A DNA stretch of 5,446 bases from Candidatus Bathyarchaeum sp. (GTDB lineage: Archaea; Thermoproteota; Bathyarchaeia; Bathyarchaeales; Bathyarchaeaceae), in NCBI GenBank assembly GCA_004376385.1, contig SOJY01000125.1, positions 1 to 5,446 on the forward strand, written 5' to 3'. Position numbers and translations under genes: made by a program. The notes below the pieces were generated by a model, which did no database searches, was not told the DNA's origin, and worked only from the letters and a program-made list of their open reading frames with translations. Positions 1 to 5,379 of this stretch are shown here, piece after piece. Every line of letters starts with the position of its first letter. Position 1 is the first letter of the stretch.

Positions 1-2
1 CA

Positions 3-1400
3 GCAAGTCTCACTGGCACAATCTATGATGAGGGAGTGGACAGTGATGGCGATGGATACTTTGATTACCTTAATTTGGGCGTAGAAATTAATGTCACCAC
101 AGCAGCAACATACACCGTGGATGCTGGCGGGCTTTATGATGCATCATCTAATTACGTTATTGTCTTGACCAAGAATTCCACATATCTTGATGTGGGCATT
201 CACGTTGTCTACCTCGCCCTAAATGGCACAGAAATCTATGCATCAACTGTTAACCCTGCTACGATTGCTAGCATCTACCTTTACGACGAATCTAATAACA
301 CGCTTAGTGAGTTGCATGACCTCTCCTTGTCAAAGCAATATAGCTACGACGAATTCCAACGCCCACTTATTGAAATCGAATTCAATGAGATCGAACGGGA
401 GATAATCTTGGATCAGGCGGGAAGCATCTACGTTACTAACGCTTACCGCATAACCAACATTGGATTTTGGATAAGCACCGTTGAAATTGGTTTTCCAGAA
501 GACGCCTACGACTTTGAAGTGCGTGACGAGATGGGTACACTTGAGGCGTCAACGGAAAACGAAATTATGACGGTGAATCTCAGATCAATCATAGATACAA
601 ACGAAACGGAAACGCTCTATCTAAATTATCACATTCCTTGGGAAAATTACGTCAGTCAACAGAATGGAGTCGACTACAGCTTACAGTTTACCTTCTATGA
701 ACAATTCAAATCAACGATCGGAAAATTATCGGTCTCCATAACTCTCCCCAAAGGCGCCGAATTCCAATCCTCTACTCCTCAAACAAGTAGCCTTCAAGAA
801 ACCATAACCTTCGCTTTCTCCGATGTTACACCATCCCAAGACCTCAACTTCAACATCAACTACAAATACCTTGTATTCTGGGGGTCCTTCTACCCAACCA
901 TATGGGTAGGAATTCTAGCAATTGCCGCGTCAGCAATATTTCTTTTCTTGGGCACACCCAAAACCATTACCGTTTCAACAATTCAGGTTCCATCAAAGGA
1001 CCTTAAAAGTTTCATTGACGCCTATGAAGAAAAAACAAGGATTCGGTCAGAACTTGAATCCCTAGAAGAGCGGCTGCAAAAAGGCAAAATCCCTAGACGC
1101 AGATACAAAGTCAGGAGAAAGATGCTGGACGGACGCCTCTCCACGGTTTCTAGGAACCTCTCCTCTCTTCGTGAGAAAATAAGAGCTGCTGGCTCCAAGT
1201 ATGCAAACATGATGAGACAAATAGAGGTGGCTGAAGCAAATCTTGAAGGCGCAGAAAGAGACCTGCAACGGGTTGAATCAAGATACAGACGCGGAGAAGT
1301 TTCCAAGGGAGCATATAGAAAGCTTCTGGAAGAATACAACCACAGAATCGAAGAGGCTGAAGCAACAATCGACGGAGTTCTTCTAAGACTCCGCGAATAG
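3..1400 (+). CDS. C-terminal part of a large surface-anchored protein with coiled-coil cytoplasmic tail (5' end outside window)
   Basis: The frame is open to the window edge (in-frame codons from base 3), so the GTG at 36 is almost certainly internal and the gene begins upstream. Residues are numbered from that GTG. The segment opens with DSDGDGYFDYL, an EF-hand/dockerin-like calcium loop that often heads repeated ectodomain modules in archaeal surface proteins. A beta-rich module runs to about residue 108. A second beta-rich domain (about 110-280) has no family I can name. The extracellular part carries five N-glycosylation sequons (N19, N47, N63, N87, N189). One membrane helix lies at about 284-306, followed by about 145 highly charged helical residues that should be cytoplasmic. 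These contain two similar helical hairpins, KGKIPRRRY (349-357) and RGEVSKGAY (419-427). By inference it anchors an extracellular structure and transmits or scaffolds inside through the coiled coil. No enzymatic motif is visible. It stands alone on its strand before a T-rich stretch. Confidence 0.85.
   Translation, partial: ASLTGTIYDEGVDSDGDGYFDYLNLGVEINVTTAATYTVDAGGLYDASSNYVIVLTKNSTYLDVGIHVVYLALNGTEIYASTVNPATIASIYLYDESNNTLSELHDLSLSKQYSYDEFQRPLIEIEFNEIEREIILDQAGSIYVTNAYRITNIGFWISTVEIGFPEDAYDFEVRDEMGTLEASTENEIMTVNLRSIIDTNETETLYLNYHIPWENYVSQQNGVDYSLQFTFYEQFKSTIGKLSVSITLPKGAEFQSSTPQTSSLQETITFAFSDVTPSQDLNFNINYKYLVFWGSFYPTIWVGILAIAASAIFLFLGTPKTITVSTIQVPSKDLKSFIDAYEEKTRIRSELESLEERLQKGKIPRRRYKVRRKMLDGRLSTVSRNLSSLREKIRAAGSKYANMMRQIEVAEANLEGAERDLQRVESRYRRGEVSKGAYRKLLEEYNHRIEEAEATIDGVLLRLRE
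1053..1370 (+). repeat. Two SHOCT-like helical hairpin repeats, 70-residue period, in the cytoplasmic tail
   Basis: Unit 1 (residues 340-375, bases 1053-1160) and unit 2 (410-445, bases 1263-1370) line up without gaps at exactly 70 residues: L340/L410, E344/E414, R346/R416, G350/G420, I352/V422, Y357/Y427, R367/R437, L368/I438. Each is a charged helix, a basic-Gly-x-Ile/Val turn, then a second helix starting at an aromatic residue. The (K/R)G-x-(I/V)-x4-Y turn resembles the short SHOCT-type C-terminal hairpin that occurs in many unrelated membrane proteins. The resemblance is by eye. The two units are far apart in DNA sequence, so this is an old duplication or convergence. Confidence 0.55.
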
Positions 1401-1412
1401 TTTCCTTTTTTT
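1401..1412 (+). terminator. T-rich terminator after the surface-protein gene
   Basis: Directly after the TAG stop come TTTCC and then a run of seven T (1406-1412). Archaeal RNA polymerase terminates at such U-tracts without needing a hairpin, and none is present here. It lies just before the ferredoxin promoter, as expected for separate transcription units. Confidence 0.4.
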
Positions 1413-1428
1413 ACAAAACGTTTTTATT
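1413..1428 (+). promoter_or_regulatory. Candidate BRE/TATA promoter of the ferredoxin
   Basis: ACAAAA (1413-1418) fits the archaeal BRE pattern and is followed two bases later by the TATA-like TTTTTATT (1421-1428). Transcription would start about 25 bases downstream, near 1448-1452, giving a leader of about 25 bases. That leader contains GGAGTTGAT (1462-1470), which differs by one base from a perfect match to the archaeal 16S 3' end, with six bases left before the ATG at 1477. The sequence is A/T-rich, so chance matches to TATA are possible. Confidence 0.4.
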
Positions 1429-1476
1429 TCATTGCTTCATTTTGATTAAAATCTAAAAAGCGGAGTTGATTATCCA

Positions 1477-1659
1477 ATGGTTGAAATCAAAATCGATGTT
1501 GAAAAATGCAACGGATGCGAAACATGCGTTGACACTTGTCCTGTCGGTGTTTACGAAATGAAAGACGGAAAGTCTGTTGCCGTAAACATTGAGGACTGTC
1601 TCATTTGCAGAGCATGCGAGATGCAGTGTCCCGAAGGTGCAATTGAAGTCATCGAGTAA
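1477..1659 (+). CDS. Small 2[4Fe-4S] ferredoxin
   Basis: This 60-residue soluble electron carrier has two complete CxxCxxCxxxCP motifs: C11, C14, C17, C21 and C41, C44, C47, C51. They should ligate two [4Fe-4S] clusters, with the usual swap of the fourth cysteine between clusters. The length matches the clostridial-type/archaeal small ferredoxins, with the second motif ending in CPEGAIEVIE. No domain is fused to it. In anaerobic archaea such proteins take electrons from 2-oxoacid oxidoreductases or similar enzymes and pass them to hydrogenases or other reductases. No partner enzyme is adjacent, so the specific partner is unknown. The ATG start is well supported by the near-perfect Shine-Dalgarno GGAGTTGAT at 1462-1470. 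It appears monocistronic: a promoter-like element lies upstream and a convergent gene lies downstream. Confidence 0.93.
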   Translation: MVEIKIDVEKCNGCETCVDTCPVGVYEMKDGKSVAVNIEDCLICRACEMQCPEGAIEVIE

Positions 1660-1690
1660 ACCAAGCACCCGATTCAACTATCCCATTTCG

Positions 1691-1712
1691 GGGGAAACAG
1701 TTAGATTTCCCC
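1691..1712. terminator. Hairpin between convergent ferredoxin and deacetylase genes
   Basis: GGGGAAA (1691-1697) and TTTCCCC (1706-1712) form a perfect 7-bp stem with an 8-base loop, CAGTTAGA. It lies 32 bases after the ferredoxin stop and 25 bases past the 3' end of the full-length deacetylase frame. It can fold in transcripts of either strand, so it may act as a shared 3'-end barrier or stabiliser. Archaeal termination relies mainly on U-tracts, so the role is inferred. Confidence 0.4.
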
Positions 1713-1736
1713 AACCCTTTCTCTATTTCAGAAAAA

Positions 1737-1943
1737 TTAAGATTTTATGTTCCAGAATGAAGATTGAATTTTCTTCACTTGTTCTATCGTTTTTTCTCCC
1801 TTTCTCCGTATCTTCAGATTTGCACAACGAGGTTTATCTTTGATGGAATAGGTAATCTCAGCCATCTTTGCAGTCACTGTGCACGCCATCTTTCCAAGAA
1901 ACCTTAGGCTGTATCCGCCCTCCAGAACCGCCACAAGTTTTCC
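1737..1943 (-). pseudogene. Detached C-terminus of the histone deacetylase family gene (beyond the in-frame stop)
   Basis: Reading on in the same frame past the TAA at 1944-1946 gives GKLVAVLEGGYSLRFLGKMA and about 50 further residues, ending at a TAA at 1737-1739. In the HDAC/acetylpolyamine amidohydrolase family the (K/R)LVxVLEGGY segment follows directly after the last helix encoded upstream. Its tyrosine (codon at 1911-1913, residue 298 of the full frame) is the catalytic one that polarises the substrate carbonyl. The piece therefore belongs to the upstream gene. No frameshift is needed to join them and no other stop intervenes over 68 codons. The GTG at 1932-1934 could in principle start a separate 65-residue peptide, but that product would be only the tail of the fold, and no Shine-Dalgarno is apparent. 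Restoring one sense codon gives about 355 residues, a normal family length. Confidence 0.85.
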
Positions 1944-2804
1944 TTAACAAAACTTTGATGCTGACTCTAAAACGGCATCAAATATTTTGGCGTAGCTGAG
2001 AGCTGAAAGTGACAGGTTCCCCACTGGGTCTGTGTAGTGGGCGTCAAATCCCGTGGAGACAAGAATGAACTGCGGCTTATACTGATTGATGATTGGAACC
2101 ACAATCTCGTTGAAGGCTCTGAGATAGATTCTGTCGCCTGTTCCATAGGGAAACGGAACATTCACCGTGTATCCTAACCCCTCATCTTCGCCCACCTCAT
2201 CAGCAAAACCTGCCAAGGGAAACTCGCTGGGGTCCTCATGGAGGCTAACGTAGAGAACCCTGTCGCTTCTGTAGAAAATTTCCTGTGTTCCATTTCCATG
2301 ATGAGTATCTACATCCAAAATCAAAACTCTGTCAAGGCCGAAATTTTCTAGTAGATGAGAAGCAGCTACTGCAATATTGTTGAAGATGCAGAAGCCCATG
2401 GGATAATCTGGTCCAGCATGATGCCCCGGAGGTCTAACAAATGCGAAGGCATTTCTATACTTCCCTGTCATAACCAGATCAGCCGCTTTCACAGTTCCTC
2501 CGGCAGCCAAACGGGCAACATCATAACTTTCGGAAGAAACCACCGTGTCCCTGACATCCAACAGTCCGCCGCCACACCCGCAAAACTGTTTAATTCGCTG
2601 AATATGGTCGTTGTCGTGGACCAACTGCAAGTCGTTGATGCTGGCATTTTCAGGTTCGATGAGAGAACAGTTTTCGTTTTCTAGAATGCCGCTCTTGTTC
2701 AGTTCTCTCATGATTACCCTGAGGCGCGAAGGAACTTCAGGGTGGTGAGGTACTGTTTTGTGATGTAGATACTTAGGTGAGTACACTACGGCTGTCTCTG
2801 TCAT
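1944..2804 (-). CDS. Histone deacetylase / acetylpolyamine amidohydrolase family protein, truncated by in-frame TAA
   Basis: This is a zinc-dependent deacylase of the arginase/HDAC fold, removing acetyl groups from acetyl-lysine or acetylated polyamines in the cytosol. Numbered from the ATG at 2804, the motifs are RPPGHHA (124-130, catalytic H128/H129), GFCIFNN (137-143), DVDTHHGNG (164-172, zinc ligands D166 and H168) and STGFDAHYTDP (zinc ligand D254). The frame stops after 286 codons, before the catalytic tyrosine, which lies in the same frame beyond the stop (1737-1943). As written, the product should lack a complete active site and the last strand and helices. A GTG at 2813 would add three residues, but the ATG at 2804 is preferred: GGAAGTGA (bases 2810-2817) sits five bases before it and overlaps the GTG. 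It is divergent from the rhomboid gene. Deacetylase versus polyamine or other amide substrates cannot be decided from sequence. The family call is firm; activity of this allele is doubtful. Confidence 0.9.
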   Translation of the reverse strand: MTETAVVYSPKYLHHKTVPHHPEVPSRLRVIMRELNKSGILENENCSLIEPENASINDLQLVHDNDHIQRIKQFCGCGGGLLDVRDTVVSSESYDVARLAAGGTVKAADLVMTGKYRNAFAFVRPPGHHAGPDYPMGFCIFNNIAVAASHLLENFGLDRVLILDVDTHHGNGTQEIFYRSDRVLYVSLHEDPSEFPLAGFADEVGEDEGLGYTVNVPFPYGTGDRIYLRAFNEIVVPIINQYKPQFILVSTGFDAHYTDPVGNLSLSALSYAKIFDAVLESASKFC

Positions 2805-2813
2805 ATTCGTCAC

Positions 2814-2903
2814 TTCCCAAACGAAAAACGTGTTTGTTTCTCCGCTAATGAGTTATTTTGTGTTTATCCATAATTATAGGTTATTAGCCTAGAGAATGAG
2901 TGT
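2814..2903. promoter_or_regulatory. Divergent promoter region of deacetylase and rhomboid genes
   Basis: This is the only spacer between two diverging genes. The palindromic ATAATTAT (about 2870-2877) can serve as a TATA element in both directions. Rightward it would place a start near 2900, next to the proposed rhomboid start. Leftward it would place one near 2848, giving a leader of about 44 bases that ends in the deacetylase Shine-Dalgarno (2810-2817). Overlapping its right edge is an imperfect palindrome, TAGGTTA-T-TAGCCTA (2877-2891), with six of seven arm positions paired, well placed for a regulator. The element positions are read by eye. Confidence 0.45.
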
Positions 2904-3584
2904 TTGGTTTGGACAAAAAGGATTTTATGTTTCTTGGGAAATAGTGAGCATCTAACTGTTAGGGGCGGTTTGTCTTTGGCGTCTAAGGTTGCTGTATTTT
3001 CGTACTTGATTATTGTGGCGAACATCCTAGTTTTCCTGCAGAGCCTAACAGACCCCGAGTCCTATAACCTGCTTATCCAAACTTACGGTTTAGTTCCAGT
3101 TCAGGTCATGAATGGCATGAACCTCTTATCCCTAGTTACATCCATGTTCTTGCACGCCGACATCATTCATCTGGGACTGAACATGTTCTTTCTGTTGGTG
3201 AGCGGCGACGCGGTTGAACGAGAATTGGGTAATTTCCGCTTTTTGGGGCTGTATCTAGCCTTCGGCATTATCGCAGGACTCTTTCACTCCTACCTAAACA
3301 GCACATCTGCTATCCCCACCATAGGTGCTTCAGGAGCAATCTTCGGCGTTCTGGCTGCATTTGCTATTCTATTTCCCTTTCGCTGGCTCCTCAAACTCTT
3401 CGGCTTCATTCCCATCCCACTTCCAGCCATCCTATTCGTCTTCATAACAATCCTAACCGAAACCGCATACGTATCCTCCGGAATCGTAGAAAACGTCGCC
3501 CACACCGCTCATGTGGGAGGCTTCCTAGCCGGCGTCTTTTTGACTCTATTGTTTATACCCAAAAGACGGACAGACCAAAAATGA
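2904..3584 (+). CDS. Rhomboid family intramembrane serine protease
   Basis: This polytopic membrane protease cleaves transmembrane segments of other proteins inside the bilayer. The serine-histidine dyad is present: GASGAIFG (141-148, S143) and AHVGGFLAG (202-210, H203). The conserved FLHADIIHLGLNM block (82-94) supplies the family histidines and the oxyanion-type asparagine N93. About six hydrophobic helices are visible, near 29-47, 88-100, 112-128, 140-157, 162-187 and 199-217, matching the minimal six-helix core. The protein ends in a short basic tail, KRRTDQK. At 226 residues it is normal for a prokaryotic rhomboid without extra domains. The start is uncertain: TTG 2904 is the first possible in-frame codon, TTG 2934 lies 11 bases after AAGGA (2918-2922), and a better-placed ATG (2927) is in another frame. 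The first 20 or so residues are therefore doubtful. The physiological substrate is unknown; the neighbours do not identify it. It converges on the GIY-YIG gene with 15 bases between stops. Confidence 0.92.
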   Translation: MVWTKRILCFLGNSEHLTVRGGLSLASKVAVFSYLIIVANILVFLQSLTDPESYNLLIQTYGLVPVQVMNGMNLLSLVTSMFLHADIIHLGLNMFFLLVSGDAVERELGNFRFLGLYLAFGIIAGLFHSYLNSTSAIPTIGASGAIFGVLAAFAILFPFRWLLKLFGFIPIPLPAILFVFITILTETAYVSSGIVENVAHTAHVGGFLAGVFLTLLFIPKRRTDQK

Positions 3585-3599
3585 GCCGCCGAAAAAGCT

Positions 3600-4100
3600 C
3601 TAGTCAACCACAAAGACCGAAAGAATGCCAGATGATGACTGGAGATGTCTAACAAGTTTCTGAACCAACCAATCTACATTCTCAATCTCTGGAAAATGCA
3701 CTAGATGGCTTCCGCAGTTTTTCTTGCAATCAGAGGCTCCGAACCCTTTGACTGGAACTTTTGCTCCCATTATACTCTTCATGTAGCTGTTTAGGTTACA
3801 CTCCATATCTTCGTTGGTTTCAGCGACTATAACCGCTTCCACGGACACGTTTTCGTCTGCCAGAAGGTAATCTATGTGCCAGAACTTCCGTTTTTCTTTC
3901 CTCAGGTGCCTAGCTATTCGATGTTTGAGGCTTGAGGCTCCCTTGCCTAACGCTGAGCCAGTGTAAGTGTAGTGTCCCATTGGAAGCCTCTGCTTTCCCA
4001 ACATTCCTATGTCCACTGTAACTTCCTTTGACAAAAACAACAGTAGCGTATAGATTCCAGTCGATGAAAGCTCTGAAATTAGACTAACATCCGTCTTCAT
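3600..4100 (-). CDS. Uri/DUF123-type GIY-YIG nuclease family protein
   Basis: This small soluble protein has the GIY-YIG nuclease fold in the archaeal stand-alone form (DUF123, COG1833). Motifs in order are GIY (15-17), YTG (46-48, in the family-type GHYTYTGSALG), R61 in KHRIARHLR (59-67), the WHIDYLL block (74-80), E100 in ECNLN as the likely metal-binding glutamate, and the family C-terminal motif GFGASDCKKNCGSHLVHF (119-136). At 166 residues the length is slightly above a minimal domain because of a tail after about residue 140. All catalytic positions expected of an active nuclease seem present, but cellular roles of this family are poorly known; DNA repair is a guess. ATG 4100 directly follows an in-frame TAG, so the frame cannot start earlier. 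The Shine-Dalgarno is weak: GGTGACT at 4116-4122 is 15 bases away. It lies 32 bases downstream of the secreted-protein gene on the same strand and may be translated from a shared transcript. Confidence 0.88.
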   Translation of the reverse strand: MKTDVSLISELSSTGIYTLLLFLSKEVTVDIGMLGKQRLPMGHYTYTGSALGKGASSLKHRIARHLRKEKRKFWHIDYLLADENVSVEAVIVAETNEDMECNLNSYMKSIMGAKVPVKGFGASDCKKNCGSHLVHFPEIENVDWLVQKLVRHLQSSSGILSVFVVD

Positions 4101-4132
4101 CTAAATGCAGCCGCCAGTCACCAAACCAGTCT

Positions 4133-5323
4133 CTAGTTTAATGTTTCGTTCCAGAAAAATAATTCATCATAATGCTGTTGAAGGCTATCGTTGAATTCTG
4201 GGTCACTGTAAACAATGTCTAACCTGAAACCATACTCTTCTAATAGCTGGTTAACGTCGCTCCAAATCTTTTCCACCCGCTCATCCGTGTCGGCACTCCA
4301 CAACCCCCAAATGTTATCGTCAACACTCCGGAATCCGAAACCAAAGTTCTCAGGAAGAACATAAGCCACTGTTGCTTTTACTGTTCCATGTTTGCTTGGG
4401 TTATCGTTTACGTAGTTCCAGAATTTTTCGATGGCATCAAAGTGTTCCTCAGTTAATATTCCATACTCTGAATAATCTGTGTTTGGATGATCAAAGATTA
4501 CCACGTATTTTGCTCCATTATGGTACGCTGAAATCAGGTCATCGTAAAGTTCATCACCTGAAACGAGGTACGGTGGTCCATCATATGTCCATGTGACCAT
4601 GACACCCCAATCTTTATTCTGGACATTGGCGGCGCCTCTACAAAGCGCAACATGTAGCGGTCTGCTGTGATTCCAAGCAAACTCAGCTAATACAATGTCG
4701 TAACCAGCCTTGTAGTCGTACCAGTAGAGACCATAATCTGAAGTTAACAAAGTGATGCCTTCACATTCTCGGGCATAAGAGTAATATCCGAAGTGACCAT
4801 TAAGCAAACAGACAAATGTTTCGGCGGCTTCCGACTGGTTTACCGCCTCTGTAACCATTTGGAAACTGCCAGCGTCCAGCTGGTTTCCTCCTGGCTCATC
4901 CATGGCGTAGGCTCCTAAAAACTTGTCACCGTATTTTTCTTTGGCGTCTGCAATCCACATGTGAGGATAGTAATTGTATCGTAAGATGTAGGTGTTCTCA
5001 CTTTCATAATAAACTAGAGAAATAAAGAAGACGTAAAAGTATAGCCCAGCATCGTAGACATAGTCGCAGACCTCGTTAAGATTGTTTATGTCAAATGTTA
5101 TTCCGACGGAGTCAACAACAAAAACGTTCGTGAAATTCTTTACCCTATCAACCAAGGCTTTGCAGCCTTCAACACTGTGATTGTCGATAGCATATTCTAC
5201 TCCCAGAAAAAAGTCTGGGTCTGAATCCTGTTCATCGATGCCGACGTTCAAAGCTACCAAAAAAAGAGGCGACACTATAATCATGATAAGTATAAAGCAG
5301 AACAGTAGTGTGCTACGTTTCAT
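4133..5323 (-). CDS. Secreted glycoside-hydrolase-like (TIM barrel) protein with N-terminal signal/anchor
   Basis: This 396-residue protein starts with a basic MKR and a hydrophobic stretch (5-26) that should act as signal peptide or membrane anchor, so the rest is extracellular. Six N-glycosylation sequons (N48, N63, N162, N218, N378, N392) and an acidic, aromatic-rich composition fit this. The body reads as alternating strands and helices like a (beta/alpha)8 barrel: FFLGVEYA (38-45), NVFVVDSVG (66-74), LYFYVFF (94-100), KFLGAYAMDEPGG (134-146), DWGVMVTWTY (238-247), AKYVVIFDHP (271-280). D142/E143 after a strand end are placed like a barrel acid. From about residue 313 a second small alpha/beta region (VKATVAYVLPEN onward, to VYSDPEF) resembles the accessory domain behind some hydrolase barrels. 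I cannot assign a GH family or substrate; a non-catalytic sugar-binding barrel is possible. The start is well supported: AGGAAGGA (5330-5337) six bases before ATG. The GIY-YIG gene follows at 32 bases. Confidence 0.7.
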   Translation of the reverse strand: MKRSTLLFCFILIMIIVSPLFLVALNVGIDEQDSDPDFFLGVEYAIDNHSVEGCKALVDRVKNFTNVFVVDSVGITFDINNLNEVCDYVYDAGLYFYVFFISLVYYESENTYILRYNYYPHMWIADAKEKYGDKFLGAYAMDEPGGNQLDAGSFQMVTEAVNQSEAAETFVCLLNGHFGYYSYARECEGITLLTSDYGLYWYDYKAGYDIVLAEFAWNHSRPLHVALCRGAANVQNKDWGVMVTWTYDGPPYLVSGDELYDDLISAYHNGAKYVVIFDHPNTDYSEYGILTEEHFDAIEKFWNYVNDNPSKHGTVKATVAYVLPENFGFGFRSVDDNIWGLWSADTDERVEKIWSDVNQLLEEYGFRLDIVYSDPEFNDSLQQHYDELFFWNETLN

Positions 5324-5366
5324 CTTTTTTCCTTCCTGAGCTTACAGATACAATACGTTTTCTCGG

Positions 5367-5379
5367 TTATAACATTAAA
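5367..5379 (-). promoter_or_regulatory. Candidate TATA element of the secreted-protein gene
   Basis: On the minus strand TTTAATGTTATAA occupies 5379 down to 5367, about 45-55 bases before the ATG. Transcription would begin around 5345 and give a leader of 20-25 bases carrying the strong Shine-Dalgarno at 5330-5337. No clear BRE is visible. Bases 5380-5446 hold no gene that I can support. Confidence 0.35.

Noticed and set aside
1022..1339. 105-codon minus-strand frame within the coiled-coil tail region
   Set aside because: It is a mirror of a charged, arginine- and glutamate-rich coding sequence, giving the typical serine/leucine-rich artefact.
1589..1843. 84-codon + strand frame overlapping the ferredoxin end and the deacetylase tail
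   Set aside because: It overlaps two better-supported genes, has no motif, and its composition follows from the A/T- and C-rich spacer.
1944..1946. Pyrrolysine or selenocysteine insertion at the deacetylase stop
   Set aside because: The codon is TAA, which is used for neither. No SECIS-like structure is evident, and the family does not carry these residues near the GGY motif.
2355..2684. 109-codon + strand frame inside the deacetylase gene
   Set aside because: It is antisense to HDAC catalytic motifs that are clearly coding on the other strand, has no family resemblance and no ribosome-binding site.
2896..2955. 19-codon ATG frame at the start of the rhomboid transcript as a regulatory leader peptide
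   Set aside because: It has no convincing ribosome-binding site and no recognisable regulatory sequence; if transcription starts near 2900 the ATG would not even be in the transcript.
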